Assembly: GCF_014647455.2 (NCBI RefSeq)
Contig: NZ_BMPF01000003.1
Location: 248,001 to 312,000 of the forward strand
DNA: 64,000 nt
Reading direction: 5' to 3'
Origin: Halarchaeum grantii
GTDB lineage: Archaea; Halobacteriota; Halobacteria; Halobacteriales; Halobacteriaceae
Below, in pieces: positions 33,666-41,628 of this stretch (positions within the stretch are counted from its first letter, which is position 1; every line of letters begins with the position of its first letter). Under the pieces are notes generated by a model. That model did not search any database. It was not told where the DNA came from and saw only the letters and a program-made list of their open reading frames with translations. Made by a program: the position numbers and the translations under genes.

Positions 33666-34892
33666 CTACTCGCCCCCGCGCTCGCGGCGGCCGCGCTCGC
33701 TGTCGGGGTCGAACATGACCGTCTCGCCCGGGCGCGTCGCGCCGTCCGTCGGGAGCTTCACGCCCGCGTTCAGGCTCGTGTTGATCCCCGTCTTCGCGCC
33801 GTCGCCCAGCACCACGCCGAGCTTTCGGCGGCCCGTCGAGACCGCCTCGCCCTTCACGAGCATCTTCACCGGCCCGTCGTCGTGGCGGAGGTTCGCGACC
33901 TTCGTCCCCGCGCCGAGGTTCGTGTGACGACCCAAGACGCTGTCCCCGACGTAGTTCAGGTGGGGAGCGTGCGCGTCCGCCATCAGGACGCTGTTCTTCA
34001 CCTCGACGCCGTGGCCGATCTTCCCGCCGGGCCCGAGGTAGGTCGCACCCCGAACGTAGGCGTTCGGCCCGACCGTCGCGTCCGCGTCGAAGTACGCGGG
34101 CCCCTCGACGACGACGCCCGAGCGGACCGTCGCGCCCGCCTCGACGACCACCGGCCCCGAGAGGTCGGCGTCGTCGTGGACGTCGCCGTCGATTCGCCCC
34201 TCGAGTTCGCCGAGCTTCCACTCGTTCGCCTCCAAGAGCTCCCACGGCCGCCCGACGTCCAGCCAGCGCTCGAACGCCACCGGCGCGACCGAGTACGCCT
34301 CGCAGGCCCGCGCGAGCACGTCCGTGAACTCAAGCTCGCCGCGCTCGGACTCCCCGACGTCGAGCCACGCCTTCGCCTCGGCGGGCAGGGCGTACGCGCC
34401 CGTGTTCACGAGGTCGCTCGGTGGCTCCGCGGGCTTCTCGACGACGCCCGTCACCCGCTCGCCGGCGTCGTCCGTGATGAGGACACCGTACTGCGTCGGG
34501 TCAGGGACTCTGAACGCGCCGACGGCGGGCGCGCGATCGTAGAGCACCGAGAGCGAGTCCTCATCGTAGAGCGCGTCGCCGTTCAGCACGACGAACGGCG
34601 CGTCCTCGAGTTTCGGCGACGCCGCGCGCACCGCGTCCGCCGTCCCGCGCTGCTCGGTCTGCGTCGCGTACTCGAGGTCGAGGCCCGCGTGCGTCTCGCC
34701 GAACTGCTCGCGAACCGAGTCGTCGTCCGACTGGACGACGAGGACGACGCGCGACGCGCCCGCCGCCGCGGCCGCCTCGACGGTGTGCGCGACGAGCGGC
34801 CGTCCCGCCACCGGGAGCATCGGCTTCAGCTGGCGGTCCGTCAGCGGCCGCATCCGCGTCCCGCGACCCGCGGCGAGAACGACTGTCTGCAT
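33666..34892 (-). CDS. Sugar-1-phosphate nucleotidyltransferase with left-handed beta-helix domain (GlmU-like)
   Basis: A 408-residue two-domain protein. The N-terminal domain is a nucleotidyltransferase with LAAGRGTRMRPLT at 6-18, KPMLPV, NGDALY and EKP; the C-terminal half (from about 245) is a hexapeptide-repeat beta-helix (GPVVVEAGATVRSGVVVEG, then NSVLMADAHAPHLNYVGDSV). It makes a UDP- or dTDP-sugar from UTP or dTTP. The helix could be an acetyltransferase as in GlmU, or only regulatory. The start ATG 34892 is 25 nt from CTTTATATCC. It is first in a transcript with the propeller gene. Confidence 0.87.
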   Translation of the reverse strand: MQTVVLAAGRGTRMRPLTDRQLKPMLPVAGRPLVAHTVEAAAAAGASRVVLVVQSDDDSVREQFGETHAGLDLEYATQTEQRGTADAVRAASPKLEDAPFVVLNGDALYDEDSLSVLYDRAPAVGAFRVPDPTQYGVLITDDAGERVTGVVEKPAEPPSDLVNTGAYALPAEAKAWLDVGESERGELEFTDVLARACEAYSVAPVAFERWLDVGRPWELLEANEWKLGELEGRIDGDVHDDADLSGPVVVEAGATVRSGVVVEGPAYFDADATVGPNAYVRGATYLGPGGKIGHGVEVKNSVLMADAHAPHLNYVGDSVLGRHTNLGAGTKVANLRHDDGPVKMLVKGEAVSTGRRKLGVVLGDGAKTGINTSLNAGVKLPTDGATRPGETVMFDPDSERGRRERGGE

Positions 34893-34986
34893 GAGTCGAC
34901 CATCGACGACGGGATATAAAGAACCACGTCTATCGCGCCCCCGTCGAGTCGTCAGCCCGTGACGCGGCGGCGCGCCGCGACGTGCC

Positions 34987-36297
34987 TCACCCGAGCGGCG
35001 TCCCGGCCTCGCCGAGCGCGCGCAACCCGCCGGTGGTCGCCGAGGAGTGCGTGACGTCGACGTCGCTCGCGGCGCCCTCGTAGAACGACGGCTTCGCGGG
35101 ATCGTTGGGGGCGCTGAGGTTCACGACGTTCGACGCGAAGCTCCCGCCGAGGCCGTAGTACGGGCCGAGCCGCTTGCGCGCGGGGTCGTTTCCGTTGTAG
35201 GCGTCGTGGCCGAGTTCGTAGACGTAGTCGGTGGTGCCCGTGATCTGCTTCACGTCGCCGATGGTGGCGGTGCCGTTGCCGAGGAGGCGCACGAGCGCGC
35301 TCGGCGTCGTGGGGTTCGACGTCGGCTCCCAGTGGATGCTCTCGAAGCGCACCTGCGCGTCCCACGTCTGGTGGAGGACGGTGCCCGCGCTCCCGCCCAT
35401 CGTGAGGTAGTCGACGGTCTGCGTGCCGCCGCGCGTGAAGAACACCGTCGTGTTCCGCCCGCTCGACTCCGCGATTGGGTAGGCGGCGATGGTGCCGAAC
35501 CAGTTCGCCGGGCCGTACCACGAGCGGAACTCGAAGAGCCCGTCCTCGTCGCCGGCGTCGCAGTCGTAGACCGTGAGTTCCTCGTGGCGGCACTGGAAGG
35601 GGCCGACGCCCTCCTCAACACGGTAGACGGAGTTCGTCCACCCCCAGAGGACGAGGCGGCCGATGTGGAGGTTCTGCGTGTCGCCGCTCACGTGGTGGAT
35701 GGCGACGCCGGAGTTCGTCCCGGGCCCGGGGCCGTTCAGCGCGAACCCGTCGAGGTGCGCGTGGTCGACGCCGCCCGCCTCGTCGAAGACGACGCCGCCG
35801 ACGCCGGCGAGGGTGATGTTCACCTTCGAGATGTCGGGCCCGAAACCCCGGATCTCGGTGTTGCTCGGGACGGTGATGCTCCCAGCTTCGCTGATGGAGT
35901 TCGGCGGGAGGCGGACGGTGCCGCCGCCGTTCGCGTCGAGGAGGTCGACGGCGTCCTGAACGGGCGTGTCGGTGTCGGCGGGGTCGACGGTCTGTGGCGC
36001 GGCGAGCTGGCGCGCAAGGACGACGAGGTCCCCCTTCACGAGCGCGTCGGTCACGCCACCGTCGAGGTCGCTCGTCAGCGACCCGAGCGCGTTCCACCTC
36101 GCGCCGTCCCCGACGTAGACGCGGCCCGTGTCGGTCGCGAGGAACTTCGAGTTCTCCTTTGGCGCGTAGTTCGTCCGGTTCGCGTCCGCGTCCCGGACCT
36201 CGACGTCGGCGTCGAGCGCCTCGAAGTTCGCGTTCAGCGGGACGTGCCAGTCGGTCGTGCCCTCGGCGGGCGTGTTGTAGCTGTGGTTCTCGGTCAT
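34987..36297 (-). CDS. Beta-helix (pectate lyase-like) protein without signal peptide
   Basis: A 436-residue protein. Residues 1-75 are a distinct N-terminal module (NTPAEGTTDWHVPLNANFEA, FLATDTGRVYVGDGARWN) like those at the start of phage tail fibres and spikes. From about 105 it is a right-handed beta-helix (TPVQDAVDLLDANGGGTVRL) paralogous to the Tat lipoprotein at 31282. No Tat or Sec signal is visible. The ATG 36297 is 2 nt after the stop of the LamG lipoprotein gene, so both come from one mRNA. Possible roles are surface-glycan binding or depolymerisation; how it leaves the cell, if it does, is unclear. Confidence 0.75.
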   Translation of the reverse strand: MTENHSYNTPAEGTTDWHVPLNANFEALDADVEVRDADANRTNYAPKENSKFLATDTGRVYVGDGARWNALGSLTSDLDGGVTDALVKGDLVVLARQLAAPQTVDPADTDTPVQDAVDLLDANGGGTVRLPPNSISEAGSITVPSNTEIRGFGPDISKVNITLAGVGGVVFDEAGGVDHAHLDGFALNGPGPGTNSGVAIHHVSGDTQNLHIGRLVLWGWTNSVYRVEEGVGPFQCRHEELTVYDCDAGDEDGLFEFRSWYGPANWFGTIAAYPIAESSGRNTTVFFTRGGTQTVDYLTMGGSAGTVLHQTWDAQVRFESIHWEPTSNPTTPSALVRLLGNGTATIGDVKQITGTTDYVYELGHDAYNGNDPARKRLGPYYGLGGSFASNVVNLSAPNDPAKPSFYEGAASDVDVTHSSATTGGLRALGEAGTPLG

Positions 36298-36299
36298 GG

Positions 36300-37346
36300 T
36301 CAGATGGTACCGCCGTAGCCGTAGGCGCCATAGCCCTGCTCGCCGTAGTCGTCCTCCGGCGAACTCGTCGTGGTGGTCGGTTCGGGCGTCGTGGTCGTCG
36401 TAGTCGGTTCGGACGTCGTTGTGGTGGTCGGTTCGGACGTCGTGGTCGTCGTCGGCGTCGCGGGGCTCGTCGTCGAGGTGCCGTCGTAGAGCGCCTTCAC
36501 GGACGCGGCGGGGAGCGCGACGTCGTAGACCCGGACGTCGTCGATGGCCCCGCCCATGTCGTAGACGTCGTTCCACTCGTTGTGGCCGCGCCCGAGGTAG
36601 AGCGGGCTGTTGTCGGGACGCACCGCGCCGGACTGACTCTCGTCGCGCCCCACTTCCGCGCCGTCGTAGTAGCAGACGAGGGCGTCGCCGTCCCACGTCG
36701 CGAAGAGGTGGTGCCACTCGCCGTCGTGGGGGTCGAAGTCGGCCCACGGGTTGACGAACGCGCGGCCGGAGTCGACGCCGACGCGCGCGCGGACGCTCCG
36801 CGCGGTCTGCACGTCGAGGACGTAGCCCGACCCCCACATGTGGTCGGTGGCCTTCTGAACGACCGTCTGCTCGACGGCCGAGGAGCGCGTGCGGAACCAC
36901 CCACCGAAGGAGAGTTCGGCGGTCGGGACGAGCGCGGGGTCCGACGGGACTCGCGCGTAGTGGCCGTCGCGGCGCCGGCAGTCCATGCTCCCCGCGCCCC
37001 GAACGCCGGGCCGGCCGAGGATCGGATCACCGACGAGCGTCCCGTCGCACCCGCCGGCGACGTCGCGAACGGTGCGGCCGCCCTCCTCGTCGAGCGTCCA
37101 GCGCGCGACGGGCGCGGGAAGCGACACCGCGACCGACGCGTTACCGGTGACGTGCGCCAGTTCGACGGGGGTACCGCCGTAGCCGTACGCGACACCGCCG
37201 GCGTCGCCGCCCTCGGTACCGTCGAGGACCGACGCACAGCCGGCGAGCGACGCGAGCGTGGACGCGCCGGCGAGTTTCACGAGGTCGCGACGCGAGAGCG
37301 GGAGGCCGCCACCGTCGCCGTCGTCGGCTGGTCTTCGTTCACCCAT
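36300..37346 (-). CDS. Tat lipoprotein with LamG/concanavalin-like domain
   Basis: A 348-residue protein. Twin-Arg at 19-20 in SRRDLVKLAGASTL and lipobox LAGC with Cys37 predict lipid anchoring after Tat export. A LamG-type jelly-roll domain spans about 85-285 (ARWTLDEEGG, ELSFGGWFRT, GEWHHLFATWDGDALVCYYD, IDDVRVYDVALPAASVKALY). A Thr/Ser/Pro linker (SEPTTTTT units) ends in a Gly/Tyr tail, YGEQGYGAYGYGGTI; the same AYGYGGT motif occurs just after the lipobox. LamG domains bind or hug polysaccharide. The gene starts the unit that includes the beta-helix gene at 34987. Confidence 0.82.
   Translation of the reverse strand: MGERRPADDGDGGGLPLSRRDLVKLAGASTLASLAGCASVLDGTEGGDAGGVAYGYGGTPVELAHVTGNASVAVSLPAPVARWTLDEEGGRTVRDVAGGCDGTLVGDPILGRPGVRGAGSMDCRRRDGHYARVPSDPALVPTAELSFGGWFRTRSSAVEQTVVQKATDHMWGSGYVLDVQTARSVRARVGVDSGRAFVNPWADFDPHDGEWHHLFATWDGDALVCYYDGAEVGRDESQSGAVRPDNSPLYLGRGHNEWNDVYDMGGAIDDVRVYDVALPAASVKALYDGTSTTSPATPTTTTTSEPTTTTTSEPTTTTTTPEPTTTTSSPEDDYGEQGYGAYGYGGTI
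36366..36455 (-). repeat. Short tandem repeat encoding the Thr-rich linker
   Basis: Three imperfect copies of a unit containing GTCGGTTCGG followed by a GTCGT-rich part start at about 36376, 36403 and 36427 (24-27 nt apart). They encode SEP/PEP-TTTT repeats of the LamG lipoprotein. Such repeats can change copy number and linker length. Confidence 0.6.
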
Positions 37347-37369
37347 CAGTCGTACTATAGACATCCGTC

Positions 37370-37385
37370 GAGATACGTCTATCTC
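37370..37385. promoter_or_regulatory. Inverted repeat in the LamG gene promoter
   Basis: GAGATA-CGTC-TATCTC is a perfect 6 bp inverted repeat centred about 30 nt before the LamG ATG at 37346, overlapping the expected TATA position on the minus strand. It may be promoter plus operator. Confidence 0.35.
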
Positions 37386-37553
37386 TACGACGGGCAGTCG
37401 ACCGCTCGGCCACACGCATCCGACGCAGTCGTCAGGTCCCCCTCGAAGCGCTATATTCCGAGATATATCGCAGTCAGACGATATTAGAGGAGGTCGTGTT
37501 CCACATCGGGTCTCGGACCGCCGCCGACAGCGACGAATCCGCGCCACCATATT

Positions 37554-37571
37554 GTTCGACTATCGTCGAAC
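37554..37571. promoter_or_regulatory. Inverted repeat upstream of the CobW-type GTPase
   Basis: GTTCGAC-TATC-GTCGAAC is a perfect 7 bp inverted repeat with a 4 nt spacer. It ends 27 nt before the CTTTTAG TATA-like element (37598-37604) of the GTPase gene. It could bind a metal-responsive or other dimeric regulator. Confidence 0.4.
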
Positions 37572-37630
37572 CATCCGGTGGGTGTCGGCGGGCGAACCTT
37601 TTAGCGCGGGCGTGCGAAGCACGGGACGTG

Positions 37631-38728
37631 ATGACGGAGTCCATCCCGGTGACGGTCGTGAGCGGCACCCTCGGCGCGGGGAAGACGACGCTGGTCAATC
37701 ACGTCCTCGCGAACCAGCGGGGCTACGAGGTAGCGGTCATCGTCAACGACATGGGCGACGTCAACGTCGACGCCGAACTCGTCGCCGACCGGAACGAGGA
37801 GACGGGCGTCGTCGACCTCTCGAACGGCTGTATCTGCTGTCGCCTCCAGGACGACCTGCTCACGGAGGCGAAACGGCTCGCCGACGAACGCGACTTCGAC
37901 TACCTGCTCGTCGAATCGTCGGGTATCAGCGAACCCGTCCCCGTCGCGCGCGTCTTCCTCGACGGCTCCGAGGACAGCGACGTCGACCCCGCGGAGTTCT
38001 TCCGCCTCGATACGATGGCGACGGTCCTCGACAGCTACGGGTTCTGGAAGGAGTTCGATGCCGGCGCGAGCCTCCCCGGGGACGCCGAGGCCGCGAGCGC
38101 GGACGAACGGCCGCTCAGCGAGGTGCTTGTCGAGTCCGTCGAGTTCTGCGACGTCCTCCTCCTCAACAAGTGCGACATGGTGCCCGACGACGTCCTCGAC
38201 GACGTCGAGGCGGTCGTGCGCGAACTCCAGCCGCGCGCCGATATCGTGCGCACGACGCACGCCGAAATCGACCCCGGACGCATCCTCGACACGGGGCGCT
38301 TCGACTTCGCGGAGGTGTCGCGCTCGCAGGGGTGGAAACGCCACGCCGCCGACGCGGGCGACGGCGGACACGGGCACGCGCACGGCGAGAACGCGGCCGA
38401 GCGCCACGGCGTCACCTCGTTCGTCTACCGGAGCGAGCGCCCGTTCCACCCGGCGCGCCTCGCCGCGTGGCTCGACGACCCCGACCCCGGTATCGTCCGC
38501 GCGAAGGGGTTCTGCCGCGTCGCCGGCTCCGAGGAGGTCCTCGGCGTCAGCCAAGCGGGGGCGGCCGTCCAAGCCGGCCCCATCGGCGCGTGGGAGGACG
38601 GCGACGACCGGGAGACGCGCCTCGTCTTCATCGGGCAGGAACTCGACGAAGCGCGTCTGCGCGAGGAGCTCGACGCGCTCCTGTGTGGGGACGACGAGGA
38701 CGCCGAGACGTACCCGTTCCCGCTCTAG
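37631..38728 (+). CDS. CobW/COG0523-family metal-chaperone GTPase
   Basis: A 365-residue G3E GTPase. The P-loop GTLGAGKTT is at 12-20, the CXCC-type metal motif CICC at 67-70, ESSGISEP forms switch II, and the base-specificity motif NKCD lies at 179-182. A His-rich loop (GHGHAHGEN, about 243-251) and the C-terminal CobW domain (FVYRSERPFHPARLAAWLDD) follow. These proteins use GTP to deliver zinc or another metal to client enzymes. The N-terminal SGTLGAGKTTLVNHVL is well kept. ATG 37631 is 29 nt from CTTTTAG. A small CxxC protein is encoded convergently at its end. Confidence 0.9.
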   Translation: MTESIPVTVVSGTLGAGKTTLVNHVLANQRGYEVAVIVNDMGDVNVDAELVADRNEETGVVDLSNGCICCRLQDDLLTEAKRLADERDFDYLLVESSGISEPVPVARVFLDGSEDSDVDPAEFFRLDTMATVLDSYGFWKEFDAGASLPGDAEAASADERPLSEVLVESVEFCDVLLLNKCDMVPDDVLDDVEAVVRELQPRADIVRTTHAEIDPGRILDTGRFDFAEVSRSQGWKRHAADAGDGGHGHAHGENAAERHGVTSFVYRSERPFHPARLAAWLDDPDPGIVRAKGFCRVAGSEEVLGVSQAGAAVQAGPIGAWEDGDDRETRLVFIGQELDEARLREELDALLCGDDEDAETYPFPL

Positions 38729-38877
38729 ACGCCGAGTTCCTCGCGCAGGTCGTCCCAGGACTCCTGGAAGCCGTGCGTCGACGTCGACTCGCCGCCCATC
38801 GCATCCTGATAGAGGTCGTCGTACTCGAGGAGTTGTCCCCAGCCCCCGTCGTAGACGGCGCTACAGTAGATGCACAT
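38725..38877 (-). CDS. Small 50-residue CxxC protein
   Basis: It starts MCIYCSAVYDGGWGQLLEYD at ATG 38877 and ends DDLREELGV. CIYC at residues 2-5 is a possible metal or redox site; the remainder is acidic. A TATA-like AGATAAGG is centred about 29 nt upstream, supporting the short start over a longer Arg-rich frame. Its stop overlaps the CobW gene by 4 nt on the opposite strand. A metal-related role is only suggested by the CxxC motif and neighbour. Confidence 0.55.
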   Translation of the reverse strand: MCIYCSAVYDGGWGQLLEYDDLYQDAMGGESTSTHGFQESWDDLREELGV

Positions 38878-38958
38878 AGTGCGGGATACGCGACGTGACG
38901 CCTTATCTGTTCGCCCGCGACCGGAGCGCTCTTCCCCGGGCGACGCCGAGAGCCGGGC

Positions 38959-39216
38959 ATGACGGCGAACGCGGCGAGCGACGAGAACGTCGTGGTCGAG
39001 TGCCGCGACTGCGCGTTCCGCGAGGCGGTCCGGAACCTGGGGCGTGCGCGCGTCGCGCTCGACGACCACGAGACGGCGACCGGCCACGAGGTGGACTGGG
39101 AGATCCGGCGCGTCGCGGCCGGCGTCGAGCGAGCGGGCGCGGACGCCGGCGTCTGCGGCCTCCCGAATCGGTCGACCCCGGAGACGCCGCTGCTCGACTA
39201 CGAGGACGACGCGTAG
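38959..39216 (+). CDS. Small zinc-finger-like protein
   Basis: An 85-residue protein. CRDC near residues 15-18 and DDHETATGHEV near 36-46 give a Cys2-His2 arrangement resembling other small haloarchaeal putative zinc proteins. The C-terminal half (GADAGVCGLPNRSTPETPLL) has one more Cys. It may bind nucleic acid or act as a small metal protein; this is not established. A convincing promoter is not obvious. It ends 57 nt from the convergent dehydrogenase gene. Confidence 0.65.
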   Translation: MTANAASDENVVVECRDCAFREAVRNLGRARVALDDHETATGHEVDWEIRRVAAGVERAGADAGVCGLPNRSTPETPLLDYEDDA

Positions 39217-39273
39217 CGCGCGGACGGGACGGCGGAGCGGACGCGACGCGGCAAAAAACGGGACGGTCGGTGG

Positions 39274-40458
39274 CTAGGGTTCGAGGATGACCTTCGTGAC
39301 GCCTTCCTCGCGGTCGTCGAACTTCTGGTACATCTCGGGGGCGTCCGCGAGGGATTCGCGGTGCGAGACGACGAAGCTCGGTTCGGCGCGGCCGGCGACG
39401 ATGAGGTCGCGCAGGTAGCGGTTGTAGGACTTCACGTCACACTGGCCGGTGGCGAGCGCTTGGCCCTTCTCGAAGAGCTTCCCGAAGTCGATGCCGAGGC
39501 GGCCGGCGGCCTCCATCTCGCTGATGGTCTCGGGCGCGCCGGGGTCCTCGGGGACGTAGAGGCCGATGATGCCGAGCTTCCCCTTCGGCTCGACGACGCG
39601 GATGAGCTGGTTGATGAGGACGCCGGGGTTCTCCTTCGTCGGGTCGTAGGGCTCGTCGTCGTCGCGGTCCTCGTCCGGTTCGACGGACTGGTAGCCGACG
39701 GCGTCGACGCCCTTGTTGACCTCGCCGCCGTTGGCGTCGATGATCTGCTCGACGGGGTTGCCCTCCTCGAAGTTGATGGGGGTGGCGTCGCAGTGCTCCT
39801 CGGCGAGGTCGAGGCGACTCGGGACGCGGTCGACGACGTAAATCTCCGAGGCGCCCTTGATCTTCGCGCTGTAGGCGGCCATCAGGCCGACGGGGCCGGC
39901 GCCGAAGATGGCGACGGACTCGCCGGGCTGGAGGTCGGCGAGTTCGGTGCCGTGCCACCCGGTCGGGAAGATGTCCGCGAGCATCGCGAAATCGTCCTCG
40001 TGGCCCTCGTCCGGCAGTTTGAGGGCGTTGAAGTCCGCGTAGGGCACGCGCATCTTCTCGGCCTGTCCGCCCTGATAGGGGCCCATGCCGACGTAGCCGT
40101 AGGCGCCGCCGGCGGGGACGCCCCCGTCCGGGTTGACGTTCAGGCAGAAGCCGGTCTTCCCCTGCTCGCAGTTCTTACAGTGTCCGCACGCGACGTTGAA
40201 CGGGATGGAGACGCGGTCGCCGACGTCGAGCGAGTCGACGCCCTCGCCGACCTCCTCGACGACCCCCATCGCCTCGTGGCCGAAGACGATGCCCTCGTCG
40301 GCGGCGGTTCGGCCCTCGTACATGTGCAGGTCGGACCCGCAGATGCACGTCGACGTGACGTCGATGACGACGTCCGTCGGGTTCTGTAGCTCCGGTTCCG
40401 GCACGTCCTCGACGGCGACTTCGTGTGCGCCCTTGTATACGACTCCTTTGATTGACAT
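39274..40458 (-). CDS. Zinc-dependent alcohol dehydrogenase, glutathione-independent formaldehyde dehydrogenase type
   Basis: A 394-residue medium-chain dehydrogenase. Catalytic zinc ligands are in CICGSDLH (about 38-45) and H61-E62 of GHEAMG; structural zinc Cys are 91, 94, 97 and 105 (CGHCKNCEQGKTGFC). The Rossmann motif GAGPVG at 186-191 is followed by VVDRVPSRL, where Asp favours NAD. The long insertions and PYQGGQAE motif match the formaldehyde dehydrogenase/dismutase branch. It probably detoxifies formaldehyde or oxidises alcohols. Two GTTAACCAA-like direct repeats lie between its TATA box (TTATTATAA) and start. Confidence 0.88.
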   Translation of the reverse strand: MSIKGVVYKGAHEVAVEDVPEPELQNPTDVVIDVTSTCICGSDLHMYEGRTAADEGIVFGHEAMGVVEEVGEGVDSLDVGDRVSIPFNVACGHCKNCEQGKTGFCLNVNPDGGVPAGGAYGYVGMGPYQGGQAEKMRVPYADFNALKLPDEGHEDDFAMLADIFPTGWHGTELADLQPGESVAIFGAGPVGLMAAYSAKIKGASEIYVVDRVPSRLDLAEEHCDATPINFEEGNPVEQIIDANGGEVNKGVDAVGYQSVEPDEDRDDDEPYDPTKENPGVLINQLIRVVEPKGKLGIIGLYVPEDPGAPETISEMEAAGRLGIDFGKLFEKGQALATGQCDVKSYNRYLRDLIVAGRAEPSFVVSHRESLADAPEMYQKFDDREEGVTKVILEP

Positions 40459-40500
40459 TGGTTAACTCCCATTAGTTGGTTCACTATCAATTATAATAAG
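40458..40500 (-). promoter_or_regulatory. Promoter with direct repeats of the dehydrogenase gene
   Basis: On the coding strand, CTTATTATAATTG (about 40500-40488) is an AT-rich TATA box. It is followed by GTGAACCAA and GTTAACCAA, 18 nt apart (plus-strand 40476-40484 and 40458-40466), covering the predicted transcript start. Repeats there would block the polymerase if bound by a repressor. Confidence 0.5.
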
Positions 40501-40582
40501 CGCTAGGGCGGCGTGCACTTCTCGGGGGACCGATGCGCGCCCCCTCACAGTTATTCGCCCGAGCGGCGTACGTGCGGGTGAG

Positions 40583-41581
40583 ATGGCTCCCGACAGCGAG
40601 CGAGACGGCGTGGACGTCACCGTCGTCGTCGTCACGTACAACTCGGCGGGGACGGTCGCGGAGACGCTGGCGTCGCTCGCCGAGCAGACCTATCCGGCGG
40701 CGCGCTACGAGGTCGTGGTGGTCGACGGGGGGTCGACGGACGCCACTCGCGACGTCGTCGCGGAGTTCGACGCGACGCTCGTCGAGGCCGACGGCGCCGG
40801 TATCGGCGCGTGCCGGAATCGCGGCGTCGACCTCGCGGACGGCGACTACGTCGCGTTCACGGACTCGGACTGCCGGGTGCCCCCGACGTGGCTCGCGTCG
40901 CTCGTCGCGCGCATGGAGGAGTACGCCGACGAGGACTCGGTCGTCGGCGTCGGCGGCCCGAACGTCGCCTTCGAGGACGACCCGACGTTCGCGAGGGTCG
41001 TCGGGAGCCTGCAGCGCACGGTCTTCGGCTCCGGCGGGAGCCCGCAGTCCAAGTCCATCGACGACGAGCGCCTCGTGGAGTCCGTCGCCGCCTGCAACGT
41101 CCTCTACCGGCGGGAGGTGTTCGAGGCGTACCGCTACGACGACGACGTGAACGTCGGCGAGGACGCCGACCTTCACTATCGCCTCGCGCGCGACGGCCAT
41201 CGCTTCTGTTACGCGCCGGATATCGTGGTCCGCCACCACCTCACGCCGACGGTCGGCGCGTTCGCTCGGAAGAGCCGCTCCTACGGGAGGGCGATGGCGC
41301 ACCTCCAGCGCCGCCACGGCGCGCTCGTCCGGTGGTACGCGCCGCTCCCGACGCTCGCGCTCCTCGCCGGGGGCGCGGCCGCCGCACGCGACGCCCTGAA
41401 GGGTCCGAAGTACGTCCCGCTCCTCTGTCTCGCCTACTGCCCGGTCGCCGCGTCCGCGACGCGCGCCGTCTATCGGGAGCAACGGACGCCGCTCGCGCTC
41501 CTCGTGCCGCTCCTCCTCCTGCTCCAGTACGCCGCGTACGGCGTCGGCTTCGCGGAAGGACTCGTCGACACGACCACGTAA
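40583..41581 (+). CDS. Family 2 glycosyltransferase with C-terminal membrane anchor
   Basis: A 332-residue GT2. VDVTVVVVTYNSAGTVAETL, VVVVDGGSTDATR, ACRNRGVDLADGDYVAFTDSD (DSD motif) and the acceptor-side motif NVGEDADLHYRLARDG are all present. The last 80 residues contain two to three hydrophobic helices (ALVRWYAPLPTLALLAGG, LALLVPLLLLLQYAAYG), so it works at the membrane, probably on a lipid-linked acceptor as in mucoid or hyaluronan-type GT2 enzymes. ATG 40583 is about 30 nt from TTATTCG. It stands alone, away from the main glycan cluster. Confidence 0.85.
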   Translation: MAPDSERDGVDVTVVVVTYNSAGTVAETLASLAEQTYPAARYEVVVVDGGSTDATRDVVAEFDATLVEADGAGIGACRNRGVDLADGDYVAFTDSDCRVPPTWLASLVARMEEYADEDSVVGVGGPNVAFEDDPTFARVVGSLQRTVFGSGGSPQSKSIDDERLVESVAACNVLYRREVFEAYRYDDDVNVGEDADLHYRLARDGHRFCYAPDIVVRHHLTPTVGAFARKSRSYGRAMAHLQRRHGALVRWYAPLPTLALLAGGAAAARDALKGPKYVPLLCLAYCPVAASATRAVYREQRTPLALLVPLLLLLQYAAYGVGFAEGLVDTTT

Positions 41582-41591
41582 TCACACCATG

Positions 41592-41628
41592 CAGTATTTC
41601 TGTTCAGTACTACTGGACAGTAATACTG
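41592..41628. repeat. 37-nt near-perfect palindrome between convergent genes
   Basis: Two 18 nt arms (41592-41609 and 41611-41628) with a one-base centre pair at 16 of 18 positions: arm one CAGTATTTCTGTTCAGTA, arm two's complement CAGTATTACTGTCCAGTA. It is extended by CACAC on the left and GTGT on the right with a small bulge. It is AT-rich in a GC-rich setting and lies between the stop codons of a GT2 gene and the regulator at 41750. It could be a bidirectional transcript end, a protein site or a mobile-element relic. Confidence 0.7.

Noticed and set aside
30424-34245. 1273-codon minus-strand open frame
   Set aside because: It is a shadow of the deacetylase, beta-helix, propeller and nucleotidyltransferase genes in the wrong frames.
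36366-36455. Regularly spaced repeat resembling a CRISPR fragment
   Set aside because: The repeats are in frame and encode a Thr/Pro linker, without unique spacers of constant length.
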